Positions 54,788 through 64,000 of a stretch of 64,000 nucleotides of DNA are shown here, piece after piece. The DNA comes from Pantoea sp. A4 (lineage in GTDB: Bacteria; Pseudomonadota; Gammaproteobacteria; Enterobacterales; Enterobacteriaceae), in the NCBI RefSeq assembly GCF_000295955.2, contig NZ_ALXE01000019.1, positions 1 to 64,000 of the forward strand, given 5' to 3'. Position numbers and translations under genes: made by a program. The notes below the pieces were generated by a model. The model saw only the letters and a list, made by a program, of their open reading frames with translations, was not told the DNA's origin and searched no databases. Position 1 is the first letter of the stretch; every line of letters begins with the position of its first letter.

Positions 54788-57270
54788 CGATCCCTTGCGC
54801 GACTTATCGTTTGCAGTTACGTAACGGCATGACTTTCGACCGGGCAACCGCGCTGATCCCCTACTGGCAGTCTCTGGGAATCAGCCACCTGTACCTTTCC
54901 CCGGTGTTTACCGCGCCCGAGGGTTCCACGCACGGCTATGACGTCAGTGATGCCAATGAAATTGATCCCCGTATAGGTGGGCGTGCAGGCTTTGACCGGC
55001 TGGTGGCCGCATTGCACCAGGCCGGACTGGCGCTGATTCTCGATATCGTCCCCAACCATATGGCCGCCTCACTCGAAAACCCCTGGTGGCGGGATGTGAT
55101 CGAGCACGGGGAACAGAGCCGCTATGCACACTACTTCGATATTGACTGGTCGCGCCGCCTGACTTTGCCGTTTCTCGGCGACAGTTTCGAAGCTGTGCTG
55201 GCCGCAGGAGAGATCCGCGTTCTGCCCGATCCAAACACGGGTAAGCCCGTGATGGCCTATTTCGATAACTACTACCCGCTGACTCCAGACAGTTGGCAAG
55301 GTCGTGAGCAGGAAGTGTTAGCCCTGACCGAGACCCCGGCGCTGGCGGCCCTCCATGCGCAGCAACCCTGGCAACTGATGAGCTGGCGTGACGCACACCG
55401 CGAGCTCTCCTATCGACGTTTCTTTGAAATCACCGGATTGGTTGGGGTTCGCGTTGAAGACGACGAGGTGTTTGACGCAACGCATCAGTTAATTCTTGAA
55501 CTGGTACACAGCGGCGCAGTGGCCGGACTGCGCATTGATCACATTGACGGACTGGCCGATCCACAAGGCTATGTCACCCGCTTGCGTCAGGCGTGTGGCG
55601 CTGATTGCTACATCACCGTAGAGAAAATTACCGCTGAAGGCGAACAGTTGCCGGAGGACTGGCCGGTTGCCGGGACTACCGGCTATGAATTTATCGCCAC
55701 GCTGGCGCAGGCACTGGTGGATAACAGCCAGGTTGCCAAACTGCAGGCCAGTTGGCAGCAGATTTCACAGCGAAAAATTTCGCTGGCCGAGGATCTACGG
55801 GCCGCCAAACAGCTGATGGTCACGCATAATTTTAGGGGGGAATTCACCACGCTGGTGTCGATAGCGCTGGGATTGGCTCACCATGAGCACGCCCGCGTGA
55901 GTGAGAGTGCGCTGCGTGATGCGCTGCGTGAAGTGTTGATTGCCTTTCCGGTCTATCGCACCTACGGCACCGCGCAAGGCTTACCGCCTGCCAGCGCCCG
56001 TCTGCTGAGTCAGGTGGTTGCAGGTATTCAGCTGCATGACCGCGCGGCGCTGGACTTTATTGTCACCGTGCTCAGCGGCGCAGTCTCACCTTCCGCCGTG
56101 GTCACCGCCACCGAGTTTCGCCTGCGTTTCCAGCAACTGACCGGCCCGCTAATGGCAAAATCCGTTGAAGATACGCTGTTTTTCCGCCAGTGTGCCCTGC
56201 TGGCGCTGAATGAAGTGGGAGCCGAACCTTTGCCACAGCGTTTCTCCGTCGCTAATTTTCACCAGCGCATGCAGGAGCGCCTGACAGCACAGCCGCAGGG
56301 CATTTCTACCACCGCCACGCACGATACCAAGCGCGGAGAAGATGCGCGTGCGAGGTTGTATAGCCTGAGCGAGGCACCGGAACAGTGGGCAGAGAGTGTC
56401 AACCGCTGGCGGCAACAGCATCAGCTGCATGTCATCCCGCTCGCCGATGGCCCAGCCCCTGAACCCGAAGTGGAGTGGATGCTCTACCAGGCGCTGGCGG
56501 GTATCTGGCCTAATACACAGCATCCAGAGGAGCCCCTGAGCCTCCAGTCGCTGGAAGCACGCTTCCTGCCCTTCGTTGAAAAAGCACTGCGCGAAGCGAA
56601 ACTGCGTACCGACTGGAGCGAGCAAAATGCGGAGTACGAAACCGCCGTACTTAACTACGCGCGCCAGCTACTTTCACCGCTCAATCACGCTTTTTTACAG
56701 GACTTTCACACCACCTTACAGCCCTTTATTGAAGCCGGGAGAGTCAACAGCCTGGCCCAGAGCGCCATCAAACTCACTGCCCCCGGCGTGCCGGATATTT
56801 ATCAGGGGAGCGAAGTCAGCGATCTCAGTCTGGTTGATCCAGATAACCGCCGGGAGCCGGATTTCACCCTGCTGCAACACTGGCTGACGCAGCCCGATGC
56901 ACGCATACAAGAGGGCTGGCGCAACGGCGCGTTTAAACAACAGTTCACGGCACGCCTGCTGCACCTTCGCCAGAGCAAACCCGAACTCTTTCGCGCCGGT
57001 GACTATCAACCGTTGGCTCTGTCCGGCCCTGCGCAACACCTGCTGGTGGCTTACGCTCGTAGCTTGGGCACCGACAGTGTGATTGTGATTGTGCCGCGTC
57101 TGCCTTTGCATCCGACCCGTTGGGAAGCCACCGCCGTCAATCTGCCTGCCGCGCTGGCATTTCATCACTACCGCGAGTGGATCTCTGGCATCAGCTATCA
57201 CGCCCATGACCGGTTCCCGCTCGACAGTTTTAACCCTAAAGTGCCGCTGGTGCTGGTGCGGCAGAATTAA
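54784..57270 (+). CDS. treY: Malto-oligosyltrehalose synthase TreY
   Basis: An 828-aa GH13 enzyme starting TYRLQLRNGMTFDRATALIP. It has ILDIVPNHMA, nucleophile Asp in GLRIDHIDGLADP, Glu in VEKITAEGE and the family segment TATHDTKRGEDARAR. It converts the reducing-end glucose of malto-oligosaccharides to an alpha-1,1 linkage, forming the TreZ substrate. glgX follows 38 bases later, so glycogen or maltodextrin debranching is probably coordinated with it. Confidence 0.95.
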   Translation: MTIPCATYRLQLRNGMTFDRATALIPYWQSLGISHLYLSPVFTAPEGSTHGYDVSDANEIDPRIGGRAGFDRLVAALHQAGLALILDIVPNHMAASLENPWWRDVIEHGEQSRYAHYFDIDWSRRLTLPFLGDSFEAVLAAGEIRVLPDPNTGKPVMAYFDNYYPLTPDSWQGREQEVLALTETPALAALHAQQPWQLMSWRDAHRELSYRRFFEITGLVGVRVEDDEVFDATHQLILELVHSGAVAGLRIDHIDGLADPQGYVTRLRQACGADCYITVEKITAEGEQLPEDWPVAGTTGYEFIATLAQALVDNSQVAKLQASWQQISQRKISLAEDLRAAKQLMVTHNFRGEFTTLVSIALGLAHHEHARVSESALRDALREVLIAFPVYRTYGTAQGLPPASARLLSQVVAGIQLHDRAALDFIVTVLSGAVSPSAVVTATEFRLRFQQLTGPLMAKSVEDTLFFRQCALLALNEVGAEPLPQRFSVANFHQRMQERLTAQPQGISTTATHDTKRGEDARARLYSLSEAPEQWAESVNRWRQQHQLHVIPLADGPAPEPEVEWMLYQALAGIWPNTQHPEEPLSLQSLEARFLPFVEKALREAKLRTDWSEQNAEYETAVLNYARQLLSPLNHAFLQDFHTTLQPFIEAGRVNSLAQSAIKLTAPGVPDIYQGSEVSDLSLVDPDNRREPDFTLLQHWLTQPDARIQEGWRNGAFKQQFTARLLHLRQSKPELFRAGDYQPLALSGPAQHLLVAYARSLGTDSVIVIVPRLPLHPTRWEATAVNLPAALAFHHYREWISGISYHAHDRFPLDSFNPKVPLVLVRQN

Positions 57271-57308
57271 AACAACAATTTGCGCAATTGGCTGAGGGAG
57301 AAGAAGAG

Positions 57309-59384
57309 ATGTCAGACGGTAAACGTTTCGAGATCACGGCAGGAATGAGTCATGTCCTCGGTGCCACCTATGATGGCGACGGCGTTAACTTTGCCCTGTT
57401 CTCGGCACACGCGGAACGGGTGGAGCTGTGCCTGTATGATCCCAGCGGCAAGCATGAAATCGCCCGGATGGATCTGCCGGAAAATACCCATGAAGTGTGG
57501 CACGGCTACATTCCAGGGCTGGAGCCGGGCGCACTGTATGGCTATCGCGTGCATGGCCCTTTCGATCCGGAAAATGGCCATCGCTTCAATGCCAACAAAC
57601 TTTTGGTCGATCCTTATGCGCGCGAAATTGCCGGTGATATTCAGTGGAATGCGGCGCATTTTGCCTATGATCTCGACAACGACGAGAAAGACCTGAGCTT
57701 TGATACGCAAGACAGCGCGCCCTTTATGCCAAAATGCCGCGTGATCGATCCCTATGAGTTTCACTGGCACGATGAGAATCGCCCCAACATCAACTGGTCT
57801 TCTGCCGTGCTATATGAAACGCACGTTAAAGGCTTTACCCAGTTAAATCCGGCCATCCCTGCCCCTTTGCGCGGCACCTTTGAGGGCATGGCCCACAAGG
57901 CGTCAGTGGATTACATCAAAAGCTTAGGCATTACTTCCGTTGAGCTGATGCCGGTACATTGGTTCCCGGACGATCAGCACCTGCTGGATAAGGGATTAAG
58001 AAACTACTGGGGCTACAACTCCCTCGCGTTTTTTGCGCCAGCACACCGCTATTTCGGTCCGCGCGGTATCCAGGGCTTCCGCGATATGGTGCGCGCCTTC
58101 CACGATGCCGGTATCGAGGTAATCCTCGACGTGGTCTACAACCACACGGCGGAAGGGAATGAGCTTGGCCCGACGCTCTCCTTTAAGGGCATCGACAACT
58201 TCTCCTATTATCGTACGTTGTCCGATAACCACCGCTATTACATTAATGACACCGGTACCGGCAATACCGTTAACACCTCCCATCCCCGCGTGCTGCAACT
58301 GATCATGGACTCGCTGCGCTACTGGGTGGAGTTTATGCATGTTGACGGCTTTCGTTTTGATCTCGGCACGATTCTGGGCCGGGAACCTGAAGGCTTTGAC
58401 CAGCGCGGCGGCTTTTTCGATGCCATAAGCCAGGACCCGCTGTTGTCCCGCGTGAAGCTGATCGGCGAACCCTGGGACATCGGGCCTGGCGGCTATCAGG
58501 TCGGCGGATTTCCACCAGGCTGGGCTGAATGGAACGATCAGTACCGCGACACCGTGCGTGAATACTGGAAAGGCGACCATGTTTCGACCGATTTTGCCGC
58601 ACGCCTGCTTGGTTCGGGCGATCTCTACGATCAACGCCGCAGAAGGCCGTGGGCCGGCGTCAACTTCATTACCGCCCACGACGGCTTTACCCTGAATGAC
58701 CTGGTGTCCTATAACCATAAACACAACAATGCCAACGGCGAGAAGAATCGTGACGGGCATAACCATAACCGCTCCTACAATTATGGTGTGGAAGGCCCCA
58801 CCGAGCGGCCAGAGATCAATAGCGTACGTGAGCGGCAAAAACGTAACTTCCTGGCGACGCTGCTGTTCTCCCACGGTACGCCGATGCTGCTAGCCGGGGA
58901 TGAATTTGGTCGCAGCCAGGGCGGGAACAATAACGGCTACTGCCAGGACAGTGATATTTCATGGTTCCACTGGGATAACCTGCCTGAATCCGCCGAGGCG
59001 TTGCGTCAGTTCACGCGCCAGGTGATTGCCCTGCGCGCGCAGCAACCTCTGCTGCGCCGCGAAAGCTGGCGTGATGGCCTGATCGTCAAGTGGTACAACC
59101 CCGGCGGCGGCTATCAGTTACCCGAACAGTGGCATCAAGGCACCACGCTGGGCTTATACCTCAGCCAGCCGGATCTGCCCGAGGAACCGGGGCTGTGGCA
59201 GGATGTGCTGATCTTGTTCAACCCCTATAAAGGTGCTGTACCCTTTGTTATCCCTACCACTGAAGGCGGGGGCTGGACACTGGAACTCTCCACCTCCGAC
59301 AACGTAGCGCCTGGTAAGATTTTCGATCAGGAAACCGAATTTCCTCTGGAAGGCCGCAGCCTGGCGCTGTTCCGCCGCCCCTGA
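57309..59384 (+). CDS. glgX: Glycogen debranching enzyme GlgX/TreX-type
   Basis: A 691-aa GH13_11 enzyme with an N-terminal CBM48 (GVNFALFSAHAERVELCLYD) and catalytic DGFRFDLGTILGRE (Asp), IGEPWDIGPGGYQ (Glu) and ITAHDGFTLNDLVSYNHKHN. It hydrolyses alpha-1,6 branches of limit dextrins. The start at 57309 is preferred because GGGAGAAG lies just upstream; the open frame extends to 57288. Placement after treY suggests it supplies linear malto-oligosaccharides for trehalose synthesis, as TreX does elsewhere. Confidence 0.92.
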   Translation: MSDGKRFEITAGMSHVLGATYDGDGVNFALFSAHAERVELCLYDPSGKHEIARMDLPENTHEVWHGYIPGLEPGALYGYRVHGPFDPENGHRFNANKLLVDPYAREIAGDIQWNAAHFAYDLDNDEKDLSFDTQDSAPFMPKCRVIDPYEFHWHDENRPNINWSSAVLYETHVKGFTQLNPAIPAPLRGTFEGMAHKASVDYIKSLGITSVELMPVHWFPDDQHLLDKGLRNYWGYNSLAFFAPAHRYFGPRGIQGFRDMVRAFHDAGIEVILDVVYNHTAEGNELGPTLSFKGIDNFSYYRTLSDNHRYYINDTGTGNTVNTSHPRVLQLIMDSLRYWVEFMHVDGFRFDLGTILGREPEGFDQRGGFFDAISQDPLLSRVKLIGEPWDIGPGGYQVGGFPPGWAEWNDQYRDTVREYWKGDHVSTDFAARLLGSGDLYDQRRRRPWAGVNFITAHDGFTLNDLVSYNHKHNNANGEKNRDGHNHNRSYNYGVEGPTERPEINSVRERQKRNFLATLLFSHGTPMLLAGDEFGRSQGGNNNGYCQDSDISWFHWDNLPESAEALRQFTRQVIALRAQQPLLRRESWRDGLIVKWYNPGGGYQLPEQWHQGTTLGLYLSQPDLPEEPGLWQDVLILFNPYKGAVPFVIPTTEGGGWTLELSTSDNVAPGKIFDQETEFPLEGRSLALFRRP

Positions 59385-59392
59385 TGCCCTGA

Positions 59393-59415
59393 GCAGGCTG
59401 CCTGTTGCAGCCTGC
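59393..59415 (+). terminator. Hairpin after glgX
   Basis: A perfect 8-bp stem (GCAGGCTG / CAGCCTGC) with a 7-nt loop begins 8 bases after glgX. There is no clear T run, so it may only attenuate transcription into sapC. The remaining ~200 bases to sapC hold no gene. Confidence 0.5.
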
Positions 59416-59623
59416 CTCTGCCGGGTAAAATTTGCCCGCCCTGCACCTTGCCGGACAATGGGTTATGGAACGATAATTATGCAGATGGCACCCTGAGCGG
59501 GCAGTTGCCGCTATACAACGTCACCCGCAATCCCCTACACTAAAGCAAATGCATGCGCCAAAATGTTGATATGAGTAGTAAAAACCGACCCGTCCTGACT
59601 AACACCAACAAAGTTAACGCTTA

Positions 59624-60514
59624 ATGCCGACAGATAAAATTTATGCTGAGAAGCAGCTGCCCAGCGCCCTGCGCAACACCTGGCGGTTGTTCTACCGTAA
59701 TACCAGCGCCATGGTCGGATTATACGGCTTTGCTGCGCTGCTGTTGCTGTGCGTATTTGGCGGTGTGCTGGCCCCTTATGGCATCGATCAGCAGTTTCTT
59801 GGCTATCAGTTGCTGCCGCCTTCATGGTCACACTATGGCGATGTCTCCTTCTTCCTTGGCACCGACGATCTGGGCCGCGACCTGCTCAGCCGCCTGCTGA
59901 GCGGTGCCGCACCCACGGTAGGCTCGGCGATTCTGGTCACGCTGTGGGCTACGCTCTTTGCCCTGCTGTTGGGCGTGCTCGCCGGGATCACCCGTGGATT
60001 ACGTTCGGCCATCCTTAACCATATTCTCGATACCTTGCTGTCGATCCCCTCACTGCTGTTAGCGATTATCGTGGTGGCCTTTCTCGGTCCCCGGCTGGAA
60101 CACGCGATGCTCGCAGTGTTGCTGGCGCTGTTGCCGCGTATGGTGCGTGAAATCTATTTTGCGGTACACGATGAGCTGGAAAAAGAGTATGTGGTTGCCG
60201 CCCGTCTGGACGGGGCCAGCAATGTCGATCTGCTGTGGCACGCCATTCTGCCCAACGTCTTGCCGCTGTTGATCACCGAAGTGACCCGTTCCTTGTCACT
60301 GGCTATCCTTGATATTGCAGCACTCGGTTTTCTCGACCTTGGGGCGCAATTGCCCTCACCGGAATGGGGCGCGATGCTGGGTGACTCACTGGAGTTGATT
60401 TATGTCGCCCCCTGGACCGTTATGTTGCCCGGTGCTGCGCTGATGTTCAGTGTTTTAATGATTAACTTACTGGGCGAAGGATTACGCCGCGCGGTTGAAG
60501 CGGGGGTGGAGTAA
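59624..60514 (+). CDS. sapC: Sap transporter permease SapC
   Basis: A 296-aa DppC-type permease ([19 protein letters not shown], then [20 protein letters not shown]), closely matching E. coli SapC in length and motif. It lies 239 bases after glgX rather than next to sapB. The ATG has only a weak upstream ribosome site. It overlaps sapD by 1 nt (TAATG). Confidence 0.95.
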   Translation: MPTDKIYAEKQLPSALRNTWRLFYRNTSAMVGLYGFAALLLLCVFGGVLAPYGIDQQFLGYQLLPPSWSHYGDVSFFLGTDDLGRDLLSRLLSGAAPTVGSAILVTLWATLFALLLGVLAGITRGLRSAILNHILDTLLSIPSLLLAIIVVAFLGPRLEHAMLAVLLALLPRMVREIYFAVHDELEKEYVVAARLDGASNVDLLWHAILPNVLPLLITEVTRSLSLAILDIAALGFLDLGAQLPSPEWGAMLGDSLELIYVAPWTVMLPGAALMFSVLMINLLGEGLRRAVEAGVE

Positions 60515-61509
60515 TGCCATTACTGGACATTCGTAATCTGACCATTGAGTTTATGACCGCCGATGGCCCGGTGAAAGCGGTTGATCGTATCAACCTGACC
60601 CTGAATGAAGGGGAAATTCGCGGGCTGCTTGGGGAGTCTGGCTCGGGGAAAAGCCTGGTGGCGAAGGCTATCTGTGGCGTGACCAAAGATAACTGGCGCG
60701 TCAGCGCGGACCGCATGCGCTTTGACGATATTGACCTGCTGCGTTTAACGCCGCGGGAACGGCGTAAAATCATCGGCCATAACGTCTCGATGATTTTCCA
60801 GGAACCGCAGTCCTGTCTGGACCCTTCCGAGCGCATTGGCCGTCAGTTGATGCAGGCGATTCCAGCGTGGACCTTCAAGGGCAACTGGTATCAGCGCCTG
60901 TGGTTCTGGCGTAAACAGCGTGCCATTGAGTTACTGCACCGTGTGGGCATTAAAGATCATAAAGATATCATGCGCAGTTTTCCGTATGAGCTCACCGAAG
61001 GCGAATGCCAAAAAGTGATGATCGCCATTGCACTGGCAAACCAGCCGCGTCTGCTGATTGCCGATGAGCCGACCAATGCCATGGAACCCACCACGCAGGC
61101 ACAAATTTTCCGCCTGCTAAGCCGTTTGAATCAGAACAACAACACCACCATTTTGTTGATCAGCCATGACCTGCGCACCATGAGCTACTGGGCTGACCGG
61201 ATCAACGTGATGTATTGCGGCCAGACGGTGGAAACGGCACAAAGTGAAGAGTTAATGACGTCACCCCATCATCCTTATACGCAGGCGCTGATCCGCGCTA
61301 TGCCAGACTTCGGCCGTGCACTGCCGCCGAAAAGCCGCCTGAACACCTTACAAGGGGCCATTCCTTCGCTGGAGAGCCTGCCGATTGGCTGCCGTCTCGG
61401 CCCGCGCTGCCCTTACGCTCAGCGTCAGTGCATTGAGGCACCGCGTCTGAGCGGCAATAAAAGCCACCTTTTCGCCTGCCATTTCCCGCTTAACATGGAG
61501 CGCCCCTGA
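60514..61509 (+). CDS. sapD: Sap transporter ATPase SapD
   Basis: A 331-aa OppD-type ATPase with Walker A GESGSGKS, Walker [13 protein letters not shown] and a C-terminal oligopeptide-transport domain containing [15 protein letters not shown]. The signature LTEGECQK is atypical, but E. coli SapD shares this. SapD is also reported to support Trk potassium uptake in E. coli. It overlaps sapC and is followed by sapF after 2 bases. Confidence 0.95.
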   Translation: MPLLDIRNLTIEFMTADGPVKAVDRINLTLNEGEIRGLLGESGSGKSLVAKAICGVTKDNWRVSADRMRFDDIDLLRLTPRERRKIIGHNVSMIFQEPQSCLDPSERIGRQLMQAIPAWTFKGNWYQRLWFWRKQRAIELLHRVGIKDHKDIMRSFPYELTEGECQKVMIAIALANQPRLLIADEPTNAMEPTTQAQIFRLLSRLNQNNNTTILLISHDLRTMSYWADRINVMYCGQTVETAQSEELMTSPHHPYTQALIRAMPDFGRALPPKSRLNTLQGAIPSLESLPIGCRLGPRCPYAQRQCIEAPRLSGNKSHLFACHFPLNMERP

Positions 61510-61511
61510 AC

Positions 61512-62315
61512 ATGGAAACGCTGCTGGAAGTGCGCAACCTGAGTAAAACCTACCGTTACCGCACGGGCCTGTTTCGCCGTCAACACGTCGAGGCGGTCAA
61601 AAACGTCAGTTTTACCCTGCGGGAAAAGCAGACGCTGGCGATCATCGGCGAAAACGGTTCTGGTAAATCGACGCTCGCCAAAATGCTGAGTGGCGTGGTT
61701 GACCCCACCGAAGGCGAGATTTTGATTGGCAATCACCCGTTGGAATTTGGCGATTACGGCTACCGTAGCCAGGTCATACGCATGATCTTCCAGGACCCGT
61801 CAACCTCCATGAATCCCCGCCAGCGCGTCAGTCAGATGCTCGATCTACCGCTGCGGCTGAACACGGAACTGGACGATGAAGCGCGCGAGAAACGCATTAT
61901 TGCAACATTACGTCAGGTAGGATTACTCCGTGACCATGCGGGCTATTATCCGCATATGCTGGCACCAGGCCAAAAACAGCGTCTGGCGCTGGCACGCGCA
62001 CTGATTTTGCAACCTAAGGTGATCATCGCTGATGAAGCGCTGGCATCACTGGATATGACCATGCGTTCACAGCAGGTCAACCTGATGCTGGAGCTGCAAG
62101 AAAAGCATGGTCTGACCTATATTTACGTGACACAGCACCTGGGAATGATGAAACATATCAGTGACCAGGTGCTGGTAATGCATCAGGGAGAAGTGGTCGA
62201 GCGCGGCGGCACTGCCGACGTGCTGGCTGCTCCTCTGCACGATCTGACGAAACGTCTGATCACCAGCCACTTTGGCGATGCTTTAACCGCCGAAGCCTGG
62301 CGGCGCGATGCCTGA
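61512..62315 (+). CDS. sapF: Sap transporter ATPase SapF
   Basis: A 267-aa OppF-type ATPase with Walker A GENGSGKS, signature region LAPGQKQRLALA (unusual, but characteristic of SapF) and Walker B VIIADEALASLD. It pairs with SapD to energise SapBC. It is the last gene of the downstream half of the split operon, followed by fabI, as in E. coli where ycjD intervenes. Confidence 0.95.
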   Translation: METLLEVRNLSKTYRYRTGLFRRQHVEAVKNVSFTLREKQTLAIIGENGSGKSTLAKMLSGVVDPTEGEILIGNHPLEFGDYGYRSQVIRMIFQDPSTSMNPRQRVSQMLDLPLRLNTELDDEAREKRIIATLRQVGLLRDHAGYYPHMLAPGQKQRLALARALILQPKVIIADEALASLDMTMRSQQVNLMLELQEKHGLTYIYVTQHLGMMKHISDQVLVMHQGEVVERGGTADVLAAPLHDLTKRLITSHFGDALTAEAWRRDA

Positions 62316-62455
62316 CAGAGTGCGGGCTGTGGGAAATCGCGCCCTGATTTACCTGATTTGGGAGAGACGTGCTAGAATCGCACGTCGATTAACGTCGGGC
62401 GCTGAAAAAAGAAGCACAGCGTCCGCCAACTACAATGACCATAAGGATTACAGCT

Positions 62456-63244
62456 ATGGGTTTTCTTTCCGGTAAGCGCATTCTGATTACTGGCGTTGCC
62501 AGTAAACTTTCCATTGCCTACGGTATTGCGCAGGCGATGCACAAACAGGGCGCAGAACTGGCTTTCACCTACCAAAACGACAAGTTAAAAGGTCGCGTGG
62601 AAGAGTTCGCTAAAGAACTGGGTTCAGACATTGTTCTGCCATGTGATGTAGCAGAAGACGAGAGCATTACTGCCCTGTTCACTGAGCTGGCTAAAACCTG
62701 GCCTAAGTTTGACGGTTTCGTTCACTCAATCGGTTTCGCACCGGGCGACCAGCTCGATGGCGACTATGTGAATGCCGTTACCCGTGAAGGTTTCAAAATC
62801 GCTCACGACATCAGCGCATACAGCTTTGTTGCGATGGCGAAAGAGTGCCGTGCGATGCTGAACCCGAATTCAGCCCTGCTGACCCTGTCTTACCTGGGTG
62901 CAGAGCGCGCTATCCCTAACTACAACGTTATGGGTCTGGCGAAAGCTTCTCTGGAAGCTAACGTGCGTTACATGGCTAACGCGATGGGTCCAGAAGGTAC
63001 GCGTGTTAACGCCGTATCTGCCGGTCCAATCCGCACTCTGGCTGCTTCAGGCATCAAAGATTTCCGTAAGATGCTGTCACACTGTGAAGCCGTTACCCCT
63101 ATCCGCCGCACTGTAACCATCGAAGACGTAGGTAACTCTGCTGCCTTCCTGTGTTCAGACCTGGCAGGTGGTATCACTGGTGAAGTGGTACACGTTGATG
63201 GCGGCTTCAGCATTGCCGCAATGAACGAGCTGGAACTGAAATAA
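62456..63244 (+). CDS. fabI: Enoyl-[acyl-carrier-protein] reductase FabI
   Basis: A 262-aa SDR enzyme of the same length as E. coli FabI. It has the catalytic [18 protein letters not shown] region (Tyr and Lys) and the [12 protein letters not shown] segment near the substrate and triclosan site. It catalyses the last step of each fatty-acid elongation cycle with NADH. AAGGA lies 8 bases before the ATG; the upstream frame from 62435 is not needed. Codon use is strongly biased, as expected for an essential, abundant protein. Confidence 0.98.
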   Translation: MGFLSGKRILITGVASKLSIAYGIAQAMHKQGAELAFTYQNDKLKGRVEEFAKELGSDIVLPCDVAEDESITALFTELAKTWPKFDGFVHSIGFAPGDQLDGDYVNAVTREGFKIAHDISAYSFVAMAKECRAMLNPNSALLTLSYLGAERAIPNYNVMGLAKASLEANVRYMANAMGPEGTRVNAVSAGPIRTLAASGIKDFRKMLSHCEAVTPIRRTVTIEDVGNSAAFLCSDLAGGITGEVVHVDGGFSIAAMNELELK

Positions 63245-63250
63245 GTACCT

Positions 63251-63271
63251 CGGGCGAGCGCTGCTCGCCCG
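63251..63271 (+). terminator. Hairpin after fabI
   Basis: CGGGCGAG / CTCGCCCG, 8-bp stem with a short CGCTG loop, starts 6 bases after fabI. The following sequence is C-rich with few T, so it is a moderate terminator. Confidence 0.65.
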
Positions 63272-63423
63272 TCTCCCCCCGCGTTATAGCTGTTCGCTAT
63301 TAATTATCACCGATCATTCTTTTGCCTCTGTCCCGGCTTCGGCGACGATACCTGCTGCGCTTACCGCCCCTTTTTTTAGCGTCGCGTCGGTCCACTTTGA
63401 CCGTTTTTGCAAAAGGAATCCTC

Positions 63424-64000
63424 ATGGAACAACGCCGCTCACCCGGTCACGATCAGTGGTTTTACGAGAGTCAATCCCGTCCACAAACTCAGTCTGTCGC
63501 GCCACTGGTGCCAGAGGCCGCCTGGATCGAAGATCGTTTCTTACTGGGGCTACAGCAGGATGCGCAAGCACTTCAGCCGCTGTTACAGCAGTTCCAGCCC
63601 GCGTTGCTTGCCGCGCGCGACTTAAGTCATATTCTGTTTCCCGATAAAGTGACAACGTCACTTACTCATACTCTAACGCTGTATGACCGCCTGAGCATCG
63701 CCCTCACCGTGGCGCAGGTCGCGGGTGTACAGCGACTGTGTAATCACTATTCCGCTCGCCTTAATCCGTTACCCGGCCCGGATTCGTCACGCGAGAGCAA
63801 TAACCGCCTGACGCAAATTACGCAATATGCTCGCCAGTTGGCAACACAGCCCGAACTGATTACCCAGGCTTCGCTACAAGCTCTCGACGCCGTAGGGCTA
63901 ACCGAGCCAGACATTGTCACACTGAACCAGGTGATTGGTTATGTCAGCTATCAGGCTCGCGTCGTCGCGGGGGTACACGCGCTGCTGGGGTTACCGGTGC
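63424..64000 (+). CDS. yciW: YciW-like CMD-family protein, 5' part (runs off the window)
   Basis: The frame from ATG 63424 is open to the window end (192 codons seen). It begins MEQRRSPGHDQWFYESQSRP and continues in helical sequence (ALTVAQVAGVQRLCNHYSAR) typical of the carboxymuconolactone-decarboxylase/AhpD-like family. E. coli yciW lies beside fabI in the same way. AAAAGGAA precedes the ATG. The protein is a putative peroxidase-like oxidoreductase linked to sulfur metabolism in E. coli. The C-terminus with its Cys motif is not visible here. Confidence 0.8.
   Translation, partial: MEQRRSPGHDQWFYESQSRPQTQSVAPLVPEAAWIEDRFLLGLQQDAQALQPLLQQFQPALLAARDLSHILFPDKVTTSLTHTLTLYDRLSIALTVAQVAGVQRLCNHYSARLNPLPGPDSSRESNNRLTQITQYARQLATQPELITQASLQALDAVGLTEPDIVTLNQVIGYVSYQARVVAGVHALLGLPV

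Noticed and set aside
57996-58874. Long antisense frame (292 codons) inside glgX
   Set aside because: It lies opposite the catalytic core of glgX and its sequence shows no family features; it reflects codon bias in a GC-rich gene.

Overview
The window is chromosomal DNA from an Enterobacterales bacterium. Gene content and order (asr-ydgU-ydgD; hrpA/azoR; ynbE-ydbH/ldhA/ydbJ; ttcA-fnrS-zntB-mppA-ycjG/tpx/tyrR-ycjFX-pspDCBA/pspF; sap genes-fabI-yciW) match the E. coli/Erwiniaceae backbone in compacted form. Tandem periplasmic FAD/cytochrome c dehydrogenases of the gluconate/2-ketogluconate type and a treZ-treY-glgX cluster point to a Pantoea/Erwinia-like genus. The genus is an inference from content; no marker gene was compared. 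No rRNA, tRNA, complete insertion sequence or CRISPR array was seen.

Layout. 1-1.2 kb: end of asr, ydgU and the protease gene ydgD. 1.2-6 kb: a minus-strand iron-siderophore-type ABC importer (ATPase, two permeases, binding protein) ending in an overlapping RpiR/SIS regulator. 6.7-13.9 kb: two consecutive three-gene membrane dehydrogenase cassettes (Tat small subunit, GMC flavoprotein with a Cys cluster, triheme cytochrome c) that would oxidise sugars or sugar acids in the periplasm and feed electrons to quinone. 14.1-16.9 kb: an AT-rich two-gene ATPase + HNH nuclease island resembling Septu (PtuAB) anti-phage defence. 16.9-26 kb: hrpA, azoR, ynbE-ydbH (without ydbL), ldhA, ydbJ. 26.2-32.6 kb: one AT-rich 2151-codon gene for a probable toxin or effector. 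32.8-45.5 kb: ttcA, a proline-rich 47-aa ORF, the FNR-controlled sRNA FnrS, zntB, mppA, ycjG, tpx, tyrR, ycjF, ycjX and the phage-shock genes with a sigma-54 promoter.

45.5-50 kb is a scarred accessory patch. It holds a frameshifted lambda-type integrase C-terminus, a lipoprotein gene with an in-frame stop, a Nudix fragment, small ORFs, candidate small RNAs, an intact ClpP-like protease gene, and a truncated Tlde1 (L,D-transpeptidase-fold type VI effector) joined by a TAATG overlap to an intact Tldi1-type immunity gene. 50.1-62.3 kb: the normally continuous sapABCDF operon is split. sapAB ends in a strong terminator, then comes treZ-treY-glgX (trehalose from glycogen or malto-oligosaccharides), then sapCDF. 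The window ends with fabI and a partial yciW.

The most interesting items are the Septu-like module, the giant toxin-like gene, the orphan Tldi1 next to a broken Tlde1, the split sap operon, the 10-unit in-frame hexanucleotide repeat inside a cytochrome gene, and the candidate structured RNA beside the integrase relic.
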